Shown piece by piece: positions 53,056 through 61,589 of a stretch of 64,000 nt of DNA; position 1 is the first letter of the stretch; each line of letters opens with the position of its first letter. The translations under genes were made by a program, and so were the position numbers. Under the pieces are notes generated by a model. That model saw only the letters and a program-made list of their open reading frames with translations. It ran no database searches and had not been told where the DNA came from. The stretch comes from RYN-230 sp963829725 (GTDB lineage: Bacteria > Actinomycetota > Actinomycetes > Streptosporangiales > Streptosporangiaceae). The stretch spans positions 899,047-963,046 of the forward strand of contig CAWHJW010000005.1 in the NCBI GenBank assembly GCA_963829725.1, read 5' to 3'.

Positions 53056-54921
53056 CTAACGAACCTCGACGATCGGCAGCCGCAGCACCGCCGGGGCGGA
53101 CGGTGGCACGGCCGGGCGACGCGGCGCCGTGGGGCTGACACGCTGGTAGGCGGCGCCGAGCGGGGGCCTGGGGTCGCTCTCGCCCTTGTTCGGCCACAGG
53201 GCCATGGCCCGCTCCGCCTGGGCTGTGATCGTCAGGGCCGGGTTGACGCCGAGGTTCGCCGAGATGGCTGAGCCGTCCGCCACGTGCAGGCCGTGATGCC
53301 CGTACAGGCGCTGGTACGGGTCGATGACCCCGCTTTCCGGGGAGTCGCCGATCACGCAGCCGCCGAGGAAGTGCGCGGTCATCGGGATATCGGCCATCTC
53401 CCCCACGCTGTTCAGCGGGAAGCCGCCGATCCTGGCCGCTATGCGGCGCATCGTCTCGTTGGCGACGGGAATCCAGGTCGGGCTGGGCGTGCCATGGCCC
53501 GGGCTGGAGGTCAGCTTGATCCGGCCGAGCCTGGTCCGCTTCGGGTGAACCGTGATCGAGTTGTCCAGCGTCTGCATGGTGAGCCCGATGACGGCCCGCT
53601 CGGACCAGTGGTTCATGCCCCCGTAGAGCGAGACGAGCTGGCCCGGATGACTCGCGGCCTGGGCGATCCACGTGACCCAGCGCGGGAGCGGACCGCCGCC
53701 GTCGGTCATCAGCGTGCTGAGCAGCCCCATGGCGTTCGAGCCCTTGCCGTAGCGGACCGGCTCGATGTGGGTGCGGGAATCCGGATGGATCGACGAGGTG
53801 ATGGCCACCCCGCGGGTGAAGTCGTGCTCCTTGCGGTTGCGCAGCCTGGTCAGCGCGCCGCCGAGCGCCTCGGAGTTCGTCCGGGTCAGGACGCCCAGCC
53901 GGGCGGAGATCCCCGGCAGTGCGCCGGACGCCTTCATCCGGTGCAGCAGTTGCTGGGTCCCCCAGGTGCCGGCCGCGAAGACCACCTGCCCGGCGGTCAG
54001 GGAGCGCGCGGTCCGCCCGGCCCGCCACCCGCCGGTGCGCACCGTGTCCACCGCATAGCCGCCGCGGCGCAGCGGCCGGACGGCGACCGCCGTGGTCTGC
54101 GGGTACACGATCGCGCCGGCTCTCTCCGCCAGGTACAGGTAGTTCTTGACCAGCGTGTTCTTCGCGTTGTGACGGCAGCCGGTCATGCACTCCCCGGTCT
54201 CCAGGCACCCCTGGCGGCGCGGGCCCGCTCCGCCGAAGAAGGGGTCGCTGACCTCGACCCCGGGCTCCTGGCGGCCTTCCCGGCCGAAGAACACCCCCAC
54301 CCGGGCCATGCCGAACGTGTGCCCTACGCCCATCTCCTCGGCCACCTGCTTCATGACCTCGTCCGACGGCGTCATCGTCGGGTTCTCCACCACCCCGAGC
54401 ATCCGTTCCGCCTGGTCGTAATACGGCGCGAGCTCAGCCCGCCAGTCGGTGATGTGCGCCCACTGCTGATCGGCGTAGAAGGCATCCGACTTAGGCTGGT
54501 ACAGCGTGTTCGCGTACACGAGCGAACCCCCGCCCACCCCGGCGCCAGCCAGGATGATCACGTCCCGGAGCAGGTGGATCCGCTGGATGCCCTGGCAGCC
54601 GAGTTTCGGTGCCCACAAGAAGGTGCGGGCGTGCCAGGACGTGCGGGGGTAATCGGCGTCCCCGAACCGGCGTCCCGCCTCCAGCACGCCCACCCGGTAG
54701 CCCTTCTCGGTGAGCCGCAGCGCGGTCACCGAGCCGCCGAAGCCGGAGCCGATCACGAGCACGTCGTAGTCGGGTGCGTCGCTTTCGTGCGGGTCGTTTT
54801 CGTGCGTGCGGCGGCCGTGGCCGTCGTGGTCGTGGTCGTCGTGGTCGTGGTCGTCGTGGTCGTGGTCGTGCGCGTCATGGTCGTGTGCGGTAATGTCGTG
54901 TGCGGCAATGAACCGGTTCAT
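53056..54921 (-). CDS. GMC-family oxidoreductase (cholesterol-oxidase-like) with His/Asp-rich N-terminus
   Basis: 621 residues from ATG 54921 after GGGAGGGG. After a 30-residue HDHD tract, the FAD motif is DVLVIGSGFGGSVTALRLTE. Next come LAGAGVGGGSLVYANTLYQP, a Cys-rich CLETGECMTGCRHNAKNTL, FAAGTWGTQQLLHRMKASGA, and the C-terminal catalytic block ADIPMTAHFLGGCVIGDSPE, then HVADGSAISANLGVNPALTI. It resembles ChoD-type GMC enzymes whose true substrate may be a sterol or a long-chain alcohol. It has no Tat or Sec signal, so it is cytoplasmic. Divergent from the acyl-CoA synthetase gene. Confidence 0.93.
   Translation of the reverse strand: MNRFIAAHDITAHDHDAHDHDHDDHDHDDHDHDGHGRRTHENDPHESDAPDYDVLVIGSGFGGSVTALRLTEKGYRVGVLEAGRRFGDADYPRTSWHARTFLWAPKLGCQGIQRIHLLRDVIILAGAGVGGGSLVYANTLYQPKSDAFYADQQWAHITDWRAELAPYYDQAERMLGVVENPTMTPSDEVMKQVAEEMGVGHTFGMARVGVFFGREGRQEPGVEVSDPFFGGAGPRRQGCLETGECMTGCRHNAKNTLVKNYLYLAERAGAIVYPQTTAVAVRPLRRGGYAVDTVRTGGWRAGRTARSLTAGQVVFAAGTWGTQQLLHRMKASGALPGISARLGVLTRTNSEALGGALTRLRNRKEHDFTRGVAITSSIHPDSRTHIEPVRYGKGSNAMGLLSTLMTDGGGPLPRWVTWIAQAASHPGQLVSLYGGMNHWSERAVIGLTMQTLDNSITVHPKRTRLGRIKLTSSPGHGTPSPTWIPVANETMRRIAARIGGFPLNSVGEMADIPMTAHFLGGCVIGDSPESGVIDPYQRLYGHHGLHVADGSAISANLGVNPALTITAQAERAMALWPNKGESDPRPPLGAAYQRVSPTAPRRPAVPPSAPAVLRLPIVEVR
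54816..54900. repeat. GTC/GTG-rich microsatellite encoding the His/Asp tract
   Basis: Repeats of the GTGGTCGTGGTCGTC type (read on the plus strand) encode HDHDHDDHDHDD-like residues 8-36 of the GMC enzyme. Frame-neutral and probably variable in length. Confidence 0.85.
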
Positions 54922-55138
54922 CGGCGCCGCCCCCTCCCTGGCGTGAGCAGGCGATTAGGCCATCGTGCGCGTCACTATCGCCAGGGCAGCAGGGCCGAAG
55001 GTCCCCGGCCGGGACGCCCGGCAGGGGGCTCCGGCCGGGGGGTCCGGGCCGGTCACGGCGGGCAATCCGCCCGGCTGGTGACCTTATGCCCTGGTCCGGG
55101 AACTCCGCCGTGGCTAACGTCTGAGGTTGGGGGGACAG

Positions 55139-56971
55139 ATGAAAGGCGTCGCTCACCAGGGGGCACCGATGCGGGAGTTCTCTGTACCCGTGGCCTACGT
55201 CGTGAAGCCGGATGACAACGTCACGGATGATGTCTTCACCAATGCGGCGAACTGGCCCGGCGCCATCGGCCTGAAGCGCAAGATGAACGGCACCTGGGTG
55301 CCAGTGACCTGGCGCGAGTTCGCCGGGCAGGTGCGCGACATCGCCGCCGGCTTCATCGCCGCCGGCATCCGGCCTGGTGACCGCGTGGGGCTCATGTCGC
55401 GCACCCGGTTCGAGTGGACGCTCCTCGATTACGCGATCCTGACCGCTGGTGGCGTTACCGTCCCGATCTACCCCACTTCCTCGCTCGAGCAGGTCGAGTG
55501 GATCCTCGGCGACTCGGGTGCGGTGGCCGTGGTGGTCGAGACCGACGATCACGCCGCGAAGATCGCCCCGGCCCGGCCCGGCCTGCCCGCGCTCAGCCAC
55601 GTGTGGCAGATCGACGGCAGCCTCCCCGGCATCAAGGCGCTCGGCGCTCAGGTGACGCCGGAGCAGGTCGAGGAACGGCGCCACACCCGCGGCGCCGGTG
55701 ACCTGGCCGAGATCGTGTATACCTCCGGCACGACCGGCCGCCCGAAGGGCTGCATGCTGAGCCACGGCAACATCGTCGCCAACGCCCGCAACTGCATGCA
55801 GAACGATGGCTTCACGAAGGTGTTCAACTCGCGCAACTCGACGCTGCTGTTCCTGCCGCTCTCGCACAGCTACGCCCAGCTCATCCAGTATGGCGCCATC
55901 TACTCGCGCACGGTCCTAGGCCTGGTCAACCTGGCCGACGCCGTCGCCGAACTGCCCGCCTACCGGCCGACGTGCGTGCTGTCGGTGCCGCGGCTGTGGG
56001 AGAAGGCCTATAACAGCGCCAAGCACAAGGCCGGCGCCGAGGGTCACGCCAAGATCTTCGCTCAGGCGGAGGCCACGGCGATCGCCTACAGCCGGGCGCT
56101 GGACGCCGGCGGCCCCAGCCCCGTGCTCCGCCTCCGGCACGCCCTGTTCGACCGGCTCGTCTACGGCAAGGTGCGGGCGGCCCTCGGCGGCGACGTCCGC
56201 TACTCCTGGAGCGCGGCCGCCCCGCTCGGCGCGCGGCTCGGGCACTTCTTCCGCGGATGCGGCATCACCGTCCTCGAAGGCTACGGCCTGACCGAGACGA
56301 GCCCGGCGACCAACACCAACACCCTCGACGCTCAGAAGATCGGCACCGTGGGCCTGCCCATCCCGGGCGCCGCGATCCGGATCGCCCCCGACGGCGAGGT
56401 CCTGGTCAAGGGCCACATGGTCTTCCAGGGTTACTGGAACAACGAGGGCGCCACCAAGGAGATGATCGACGAGGACGGCTGGCTGCACACCGGGGACATA
56501 GGCGCCCTCGACGACGAGGGGTTCCTGGCCATCACCGGGCGCATGAAGGACATCATCATCACGGCGGCCGGCAAGAACGTCGCGCCCGCCGTACTCGAGG
56601 ACCGGCTGCGCGCCCACTGGCTGATCAGTGAGTGCCTGGTGGTCGGCGACGCGAAGCCCTACATCGCGGCGCTCGTGGCTGGCGATCCCGAGACGTTCGC
56701 CCAGTGGAAGGCGGACAACGGCAAGCCGGAAACCGCGACCGTGTCCGACCTTCGCGACGATCCCGGCCTGCGGGCGGAGATCCAGGCGGCCATCGACGAC
56801 GCCAACCAGGCCGTGTCGCAGGCCGAGGCGATCAAGAAGTTCGCCATCCTCGACCAGGACTTCACCGAGGCAGCCGGCCAGTTGACCCCGACGCTGAAGG
56901 TGCGCCGCCACATCATCACCGAGCAGTACGCGGCTGAGATCGCTGCCCTGTACGGTGACAGCATTCCCTGA
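55139..56971 (+). CDS. Long-chain acyl-CoA synthetase (FadD15-like)
   Basis: 610 residues from ATG 55139 after TTGGGGGG (ATG 55169 is an alternative). Activates fatty acids to acyl-CoA via acyl-AMP. P-loop YTSGTTGRPKGCMLSHGNIV, FLPLSHSYAQLIQYGAIYSR, VLSVPRLWEKAYNSAKHKAG, LEGYGLTETSPATNTNTLDA, DGWLHTGDIG, GRMKDIIITAAGKNVAP, and C-terminal catalytic Lys in LTPTLKVRR. This is the long-chain synthetase group rather than the shorter OleC beta-lactone synthetases. It would supply substrate to the WS/DGAT and condensing enzymes. A strong terminator follows. Confidence 0.95.
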   Translation: MKGVAHQGAPMREFSVPVAYVVKPDDNVTDDVFTNAANWPGAIGLKRKMNGTWVPVTWREFAGQVRDIAAGFIAAGIRPGDRVGLMSRTRFEWTLLDYAILTAGGVTVPIYPTSSLEQVEWILGDSGAVAVVVETDDHAAKIAPARPGLPALSHVWQIDGSLPGIKALGAQVTPEQVEERRHTRGAGDLAEIVYTSGTTGRPKGCMLSHGNIVANARNCMQNDGFTKVFNSRNSTLLFLPLSHSYAQLIQYGAIYSRTVLGLVNLADAVAELPAYRPTCVLSVPRLWEKAYNSAKHKAGAEGHAKIFAQAEATAIAYSRALDAGGPSPVLRLRHALFDRLVYGKVRAALGGDVRYSWSAAAPLGARLGHFFRGCGITVLEGYGLTETSPATNTNTLDAQKIGTVGLPIPGAAIRIAPDGEVLVKGHMVFQGYWNNEGATKEMIDEDGWLHTGDIGALDDEGFLAITGRMKDIIITAAGKNVAPAVLEDRLRAHWLISECLVVGDAKPYIAALVAGDPETFAQWKADNGKPETATVSDLRDDPGLRAEIQAAIDDANQAVSQAEAIKKFAILDQDFTEAAGQLTPTLKVRRHIITEQYAAEIAALYGDSIP

Positions 56972-56984
56972 CCTGGGCCCCGAC

Positions 56985-57024
56985 GGAGACGGGCCCGGCA
57001 CCTTCGGGTGCCGGGCCCGTCTCC
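56985..57024. terminator. Intrinsic-type terminator hairpin after fadD
   Basis: A perfect 18-bp stem (arms 56985-57002 and 57007-57024) with a stable TTCG tetraloop, 14 bases after the acyl-CoA synthetase stop. It probably also serves the convergent DUF3068 gene ending at 57061. Confidence 0.92.
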
Positions 57025-57060
57025 TGGGGGCCTTGCGTCCCTGGAGCGGTGCCTCCCTGG

Positions 57061-58140
57061 TCAGCCGCGGGAATCGGTGTGTGCCGGATCCGGGGCTGTC
57101 CCGCCGGCGCCCTGCCTGGGGCCGCCCACCCCGTGCCTGCGACCGCGCATCCAGAGGATGACCGCGATGACGACCAGGATGAGCCCGATCACAGCGGCCA
57201 CGATGGGCAGCGTCGTGCCGAACGTCTGGATGGTGTTGCTGCCGTTCGTCGCATCGTTCGCCGCCGCCTGGACGCTGGCCGGGCTGGCTTTATAACTGTC
57301 CGACAGCACCGGAAGCACTGGAATGATCTTCCCGGCTGGCAGCAGGACGCCGCCCACCTGCTTCTCGGTGGTGTTGAGGTCGACAACGATCCCGGTGGCA
57401 GGAGCGACCCAGTAGGTGCTCGTGCTCTCGTAGACGTAGCCGACCGGAACCGTCCGGGCATGCGGGAAGACCTTCGCCAGGCTGGCGACCAGGCTGGCGG
57501 GGATCAGCCCGGCCCGGCCGGCGCCCTGGAGCAGGCTCACCGGCAGCGTCGTCGGAAGGCCTCGCAGCACCTGGGGGTTCTTGATCGGCGTGGCGGGGAC
57601 GGTCGCCTGGTAAACATAGGTGTTCACGCCGCCGTGCTGCTCCTGCTTGATGTACTTCAGCGCGGTAGTCGTTTCGGTGAAGGGGACCCATCCCGTGTAG
57701 TTCTGCTGTTTCGTGCCGATAGGCCAGTTGAACGTGAGTCCCTTGGCGTTGGTGACGCTCCAGTCGCTCGGGTGGCTCGCCGTCGCTTCGAAGCTGGTCC
57801 GGTCGATGGCGTACTGCGAGGTGATCCCGCCGATCGGCTTGCCGGACGAGGTGACCGTGGTCGCGTCCTGCACCAGGGCGGTGTTGCCCGACGTCTGCAG
57901 TACCTTGACCTGCCGGCGCAGCGCCTCAGGCAGCCCGACCTTTATCGCGGCTGAGAAATTGCCCTGCGCCAGCGCGACCGGGTTCACCAGGGTGCGGATC
58001 TGCCCGTCGTAGGTTCGCACCGTATTGGAGCTGCTCTGCAAGCGGGCAACAAACGAGGGAGTTATCCAGAACGCCAGCAGGCCCGCCACGGCAAGGAAGA
58101 TCACCCCGACGATGGCGCTGGCAATCGCGGTTTTACGCAT
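57061..58140 (-). CDS. DUF3068 (porin PorA family) membrane protein
   Basis: 359 residues from ATG 58140. An N-terminal membrane helix (AIASAIVGVIFLAVAGLLAF), a long extracytoplasmic beta-rich domain (about 35-310) with conserved VRTYDGQIRTLVNP, YAIDRTSFEATASHPSDWSV and YWVAPATGIVVDLNTTEKQ, then a C-terminal helix (LPIVAAVIGLILVVIAVILW) and a short basic cytoplasmic tail. This two-anchor topology is the DUF3068 hallmark. The family is named for a corynebacterial porin, but in most actinobacteria the role is unknown and probably envelope-related. Confidence 0.92.
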   Translation of the reverse strand: MRKTAIASAIVGVIFLAVAGLLAFWITPSFVARLQSSSNTVRTYDGQIRTLVNPVALAQGNFSAAIKVGLPEALRRQVKVLQTSGNTALVQDATTVTSSGKPIGGITSQYAIDRTSFEATASHPSDWSVTNAKGLTFNWPIGTKQQNYTGWVPFTETTTALKYIKQEQHGGVNTYVYQATVPATPIKNPQVLRGLPTTLPVSLLQGAGRAGLIPASLVASLAKVFPHARTVPVGYVYESTSTYWVAPATGIVVDLNTTEKQVGGVLLPAGKIIPVLPVLSDSYKASPASVQAAANDATNGSNTIQTFGTTLPIVAAVIGLILVVIAVILWMRGRRHGVGGPRQGAGGTAPDPAHTDSRG

Positions 58141-58299
58141 GACATGCTCCGGTCCTGGCGCACTGCGCAGGCCTCTTGCGTTGGCCTGGATGGCACAGCG
58201 CGCGTCGCTGTCCATGCTGGCCGGGTCCGCGCGGTCACACATCGTCCTTAACAGGTGACCCGGCCGCCGGATGCCCTGAACAGAGGCTGCCCGGCGCGG

Positions 58300-58731
58300 T
58301 CAGGCCTGGCCGGCGGACAGCTGGAGCGCCATCAGCTCGACCAGCTTCTGCAGCCCGCGCATCGGGCGCACCATGACGGTCAAGCCGACCAGTTTCCCCT
58401 CGGCGTTCCAGCGCAGGATGTCCACGCCCTCGACGTAGACGCCATCCAGGTCGGCCTCGAACTCCAGCACCGCGCTGGCAGCGTCATGCCACTGGCTGAC
58501 ATAACGCAGCGAGGGACCCAGGACCTTCAGCGCCGCACTAAGGTAACCGGTCGTCAGCGCCTTGCCCTCCTGCGGCTTGAACACCGCGGGAGACCGGAAT
58601 ATCACCTCATCGGCCAGCAGATCCTCCAGCAGGGCCGGGTCTTTCGACTCGACCACGCCATGCCAGCGGCGCAGCGCTGCGGGCTGATCAGGCATGGATG
58701 TACTCAAGTCCACCCCCGCCGGGGCCGTCAA
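58300..58731 (-). CDS. NTF2/SnoaL-like protein
   Basis: 143 residues from GTG/ATG 58731, or 131 from ATG 58695. The cone-shaped fold of NTF2-like proteins is apparent: RRWHGVVESKDPALLEDLLA, DEVIFRSPAVFKPQEG, AVLEFEADLDGVYVEGVDIL, RWNAEGKLVGLTVMVRPMRG, ending LQKLVELMALQL. Such proteins bind small hydrophobic ligands or act as isomerases/cyclases. No catalytic assignment is possible. Co-directional with the FKBP gene upstream (62-base gap). Confidence 0.88.
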   Translation of the reverse strand: MTAPAGVDLSTSMPDQPAALRRWHGVVESKDPALLEDLLADEVIFRSPAVFKPQEGKALTTGYLSAALKVLGPSLRYVSQWHDAASAVLEFEADLDGVYVEGVDILRWNAEGKLVGLTVMVRPMRGLQKLVELMALQLSAGQA

Positions 58732-58793
58732 GGCCGCGCCGCCGTGCCCGGCCGCCGCGATGACGACCCGCCCGGCGGGCCGGCGGCGTGGTG

Positions 58794-59165
58794 TCAGACC
58801 GAGACCAGGTCACACACGAAGATGAGGGTCTCGCCCGGCGCGATCACGCGCCCGGCGCCGCGGTCCCCGTAGGCCAGGCCCGGAGGAATGACCAGCTGCC
58901 GGCGGCCGCCGACCTTCATGCCCTGCACGCCCTGGTCCCAGCCGGCGATGACCTGCCCCGCACCGAGCCGGAACGGCAGGGGCTCGCCCCGGTCCCAGCT
59001 AGCGTCGAATTCCTCGCCCGTGGAGTACGCGACCCCGACATAGTGAACCTTGACCATGTCCCCCGGCCTCGCCGCGGGGCCATCCCCTTCCCAGATGTCC
59101 GTGATCTCCAGGTCGGCCGGCGGCTCGCCGCCGGGGAAGTCAACCTCAGGCTTGCCGACGCTCAT
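58794..59165 (-). CDS. FKBP-type peptidyl-prolyl cis-trans isomerase
   Basis: 123 residues from ATG 59165 after CTGAGGGAG. Single FKBP domain: VKVHYVGVAYSTGEEFDASW, PLPFRLGAGQVIAGWDQGVQ (Val-Ile-x-Gly-Trp floor), GMKVGGRRQLVIPPGLAYGD, ETLIFVCDLVSV. No signal peptide, so a cytoplasmic foldase. The typical tyrosine and tryptophan of the active-site pocket are present. Confidence 0.95.
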   Translation of the reverse strand: MSVGKPEVDFPGGEPPADLEITDIWEGDGPAARPGDMVKVHYVGVAYSTGEEFDASWDRGEPLPFRLGAGQVIAGWDQGVQGMKVGGRRQLVIPPGLAYGDRGAGRVIAPGETLIFVCDLVSV

Positions 59166-59444
59166 ACTCGCTCCCTCAGTGGCTCTGTGATCGCGCGCTG
59201 GCCCCATGCCGGGCAGCCGTGCCCCCGGGTGAGCCCTCGTCACCTCGCGCAAGGTTATGCGGCTGCGGCTCCCCGCATCCGCATCCGCGGGAAAGCCGCA
59301 TCCCGGCGGCAGGCGGCTGCGGAGGGCAGCAGGAGGTCTCCGGTGACGTCTGCCGCCTCGGTGGTCATCCGTGGCGGGCGTTCCACGGCGGCGGCCAGGT
59401 CCGGGCCCGCGGGCGAGCCGTCGCATGGTCGCTGCTGACCGGCA

Positions 59445-60521
59445 TCACCGCACCGGACCAAGAGCAGATGCGCGGCTTCCGCCGCTTCGCCACTCACTAT
59501 CTGATCCCCAACGCGGGCGTCCTCGAACTGCGCCAGGCCGGCCACGACGCCCCCGTCGATGAGGACCCGGCCACCTTTGCATATTTAGGCTGTTTATCGA
59601 GGCGCATAAGCCACTATCTAGTGGTAGTTCACGATTCCCCTGTGCCGGAACTTGGACTCTAGGCTTATTGCTACAGGCGCCCAGCGCCAGCCCCACCCCG
59701 AGCAGGCTTGCGAGCGTCTTCATTATCTCCAGGTCAGGCTGCCCCAGCGAATCTGCTTGCGAGGCGTCGAGAGTGAGGATCCCGTACGAGGACTCACCAG
59801 CCATTACCGCGACTGCGATGATCGCCTGATAGCTCCTGTGGCTCGGGAATTTCAGGGGAAGGCCGACAGCGTTCGCATCCCGTATCAGCAATGCTTCGCC
59901 CTCGCCGAGCAGGCGGAACATGTGCTGGCCGACCGGGTCATCTGGGCTATTCCTGAAGACAGCGCGCCCCGTATCCTGATGCCCCTCATAGCCGGCGTAA
60001 CTCACGCACTCCATGAGATCGCCCTTGACGGTAAAGAAGACACTCCTCCGGGTCTGTCCAGGATTACGGTGTTCAATCGCAGCGGCGACGACCGCCTGCG
60101 TCAGGCTCCCGACCAGCGGAGCCTCCACCGTGCCCGAGGAGGCCGCGGCGATCTTCCCCAGGCAGTACAAGGCCGGCGACAGGCGCGCCCGCAACGCCGT
60201 GACGACATGGCTCTCCGCCTCGATCTGGGCCTGGGTGGTGACCCGGTCGGCCCCCTCCCTGCTGAGCACGGCGTGCTCACGCTCCTCGATGGCGCGCTCG
60301 CGGGCCATGACTCGTGTCCAGAGAAGCCGGCTGGCGATGAATCGGTTGGCAGCGGTAACGCCGACCAGAACGGTTGCGCATACGACACCGAGGACGATGT
60401 TACGCAGATGATCATCTCCGCCCTCGCTCGCCAGCACACCGAACACGGAGCCGCCGGCGGTGCCCAGAAGCGTCAGGGCCGCCAAGCCGAGGGTCTCGGC
60501 ACGGGTTGTCCGCGATGCCAT
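59445..60521 (-). CDS. Membrane-anchored GAF-domain protein
   Basis: 358 residues from ATG 60521. Two N-terminal membrane helices (LGLAALTLLGTAGGSVFGVL; NIVLGVVCATVLVGVTAANR), a charged helical linker (RVMARERAIEEREHAVLSRE), then a GAF-like domain (about 120-285) with VKGDLMECVSYAGYEG, RDANAVGLPLKFPSHRSYQA and GILTLDASQADSLGQPDLEI. The sensor output is missing: after ASLLGVGLALGA the tail is Arg/Gly-rich and does not look like kinase or cyclase. Either it is a stand-alone sensor or its 3' end was lost. Ligand unknown. Confidence 0.75.
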   Translation of the reverse strand: MASRTTRAETLGLAALTLLGTAGGSVFGVLASEGGDDHLRNIVLGVVCATVLVGVTAANRFIASRLLWTRVMARERAIEEREHAVLSREGADRVTTQAQIEAESHVVTALRARLSPALYCLGKIAAASSGTVEAPLVGSLTQAVVAAAIEHRNPGQTRRSVFFTVKGDLMECVSYAGYEGHQDTGRAVFRNSPDDPVGQHMFRLLGEGEALLIRDANAVGLPLKFPSHRSYQAIIAVAVMAGESSYGILTLDASQADSLGQPDLEIMKTLASLLGVGLALGACSNKPRVQVPAQGNRELPLDSGLCASINSLNMQRWPGPHRRGRRGRPGAVRGRPRWGSDSEWRSGGSRASALGPVR

Positions 60522-60782
60522 CTGCGTTGCTTCCCCTCGGGCAGCCCGCAAGGAACTGACAGGCCATTCATCAGGATACCGCATCCAGAACATTAACTGC
60601 TACAGGAAGATCATTCCTGAGTTCCGGATTACCCGGCCAGGTGAGCCGGGCCGCGATTATCTTCACCTGCGTGCCATGCGATATCCTGAACATATCGTGC
60701 TACGTCCATAGTCATATAACAGCGGTAAAGCGGGCGGTCCGGCACCGCGGGACTCGGTACCACCCTGCGAGAGCAGAGCCCA

Positions 60783-60899
60783 GGACTCCCGACATAGGAG
60801 ATGCCTTTTATGCAGGGCTTGGGCGGGATTTGACCTCGTAGCGGAGGATGAGGTCGGTGCCGGGATAGAGGGCGCGGGCGGCGGTGAGCTGGTCGCAGA
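60783..60899 (-). mobile_element. Left-end remnant of an IS related to the one at 61590-64000
   Basis: GGACTCCCGACATAGGAG at 60783 matches the inverted repeat of the neighbouring element. 25 bases on, the minus strand has a stop (60808-60810) preceded by CDQLTAARALYPGTDLILRY and EVKSRPSPA, very like that element's transposase C-terminus (CDQLTQAQARYPGTDLALRY). Similarity ends near 60899, where integrase sequence begins. Confidence 0.8.
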
Positions 60900-61070
60900 G
60901 CGCGCCCAGGACGTTCCGCATCACATGCACCTTCGGGTGGAGTCCCCAGCCGCCAGGCGGCCATTCAGCCAGGACTGCACCGTCGCCACCGAGAGCGGGT
61001 CGAGCCGGTGCCGCCCCAGGCTAGGCACCAGGTACAGCCGAGTAGTGACCTCATACGGGGGCGGAGCAGG
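60900..61070 (-). pseudogene. Fragment of a tyrosine-type integrase (core-binding domain)
   Basis: The minus strand reads YEVTTRLYLVPSLGRHRLDP, LSVATVQSWLNGRLAAGDST, then after a one-base shift RKVHVMRNVLGAL. This is the N-terminal SAM-like arm of an actinobacterial phage/ICE integrase (normally followed by the Arg-His-Tyr catalytic domain). It is cut by the IS remnant directly after RNVLGAL. It marks an old integrated element. Confidence 0.7.
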
Positions 61071-61167
61071 AGCCATCCGAGGGCGGATGGGCCAAAATCA
61101 CGTGATCCGGCGGCGACGACGACCGGAAGGGACCGGGGCAACGCAGGCTCGCTGTAAACGGTGACGA

Positions 61168-61476
61168 TCAGCCCACGCCGGGCTGCTTACGGCGCACCGC
61201 AAGGATCGTCGCGAGGACGTCCAGTGGCTGGAGGTCTATTGGCGGTGGCGGGCTTACCTGAGTCGCAACGAGGGCCATCAGGCGCATCGCACCTTCCTCG
61301 GCGGAGGCCATGGTCATGTGCCGGTACCCGTGCAGATAGTCTTCGGCCTGACTGACGGTCCTGTCCGATAGCCGCGACACATCCACCACTTGCGCCCAGG
61401 CGACCAGGTGCGGCGGCGGCACCGGCGCCACATCGGGACTCGGCTGCGCTGCCCGACGCCACCAGTGCTTGGGCAT
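61168..61476 (-). CDS. Hypothetical protein (102 aa)
   Basis: From ATG 61476: MPKHWWRRAAQPSPDVAPVP, then VSRLSDRTVSQAEDYLHGYR and MTMASAEEGAMRLMALVATQ, ending LDVLATILAVRRKQPGV. Mainly helical, with an amphipathic second half. No family recognised. It sits between two IS copies and an integrase fragment, so it is probably accessory DNA. The frame extends upstream to 61527. Confidence 0.5.
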   Translation of the reverse strand: MPKHWWRRAAQPSPDVAPVPPPHLVAWAQVVDVSRLSDRTVSQAEDYLHGYRHMTMASAEEGAMRLMALVATQVSPPPPIDLQPLDVLATILAVRRKQPGVG

Positions 61477-61589
61477 AGCCCGCACCTCCAAGGTGCCGCG
61501 CCTGACCGTCAGGCCCCGGATGGTCATGAGAGTCTTAGGCAGGCGACTAATCCCAAGGTTATCGCGGGCCCGGGATATTCAGGGGATCA

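Noticed and set aside
53284..55215. A 643-codon open frame on the plus strand with a long Val run
   Set aside because: The Val run is the reverse reading of the His/Asp microsatellite in the GMC gene; no independent evidence.
59371..59662. Plus-strand ORF ending near 59662 (with FRRFATHYLIPNAG)
   Set aside because: Overlaps the 3' part of the GAF gene on the other strand, with no ribosome site and no recognisable family.
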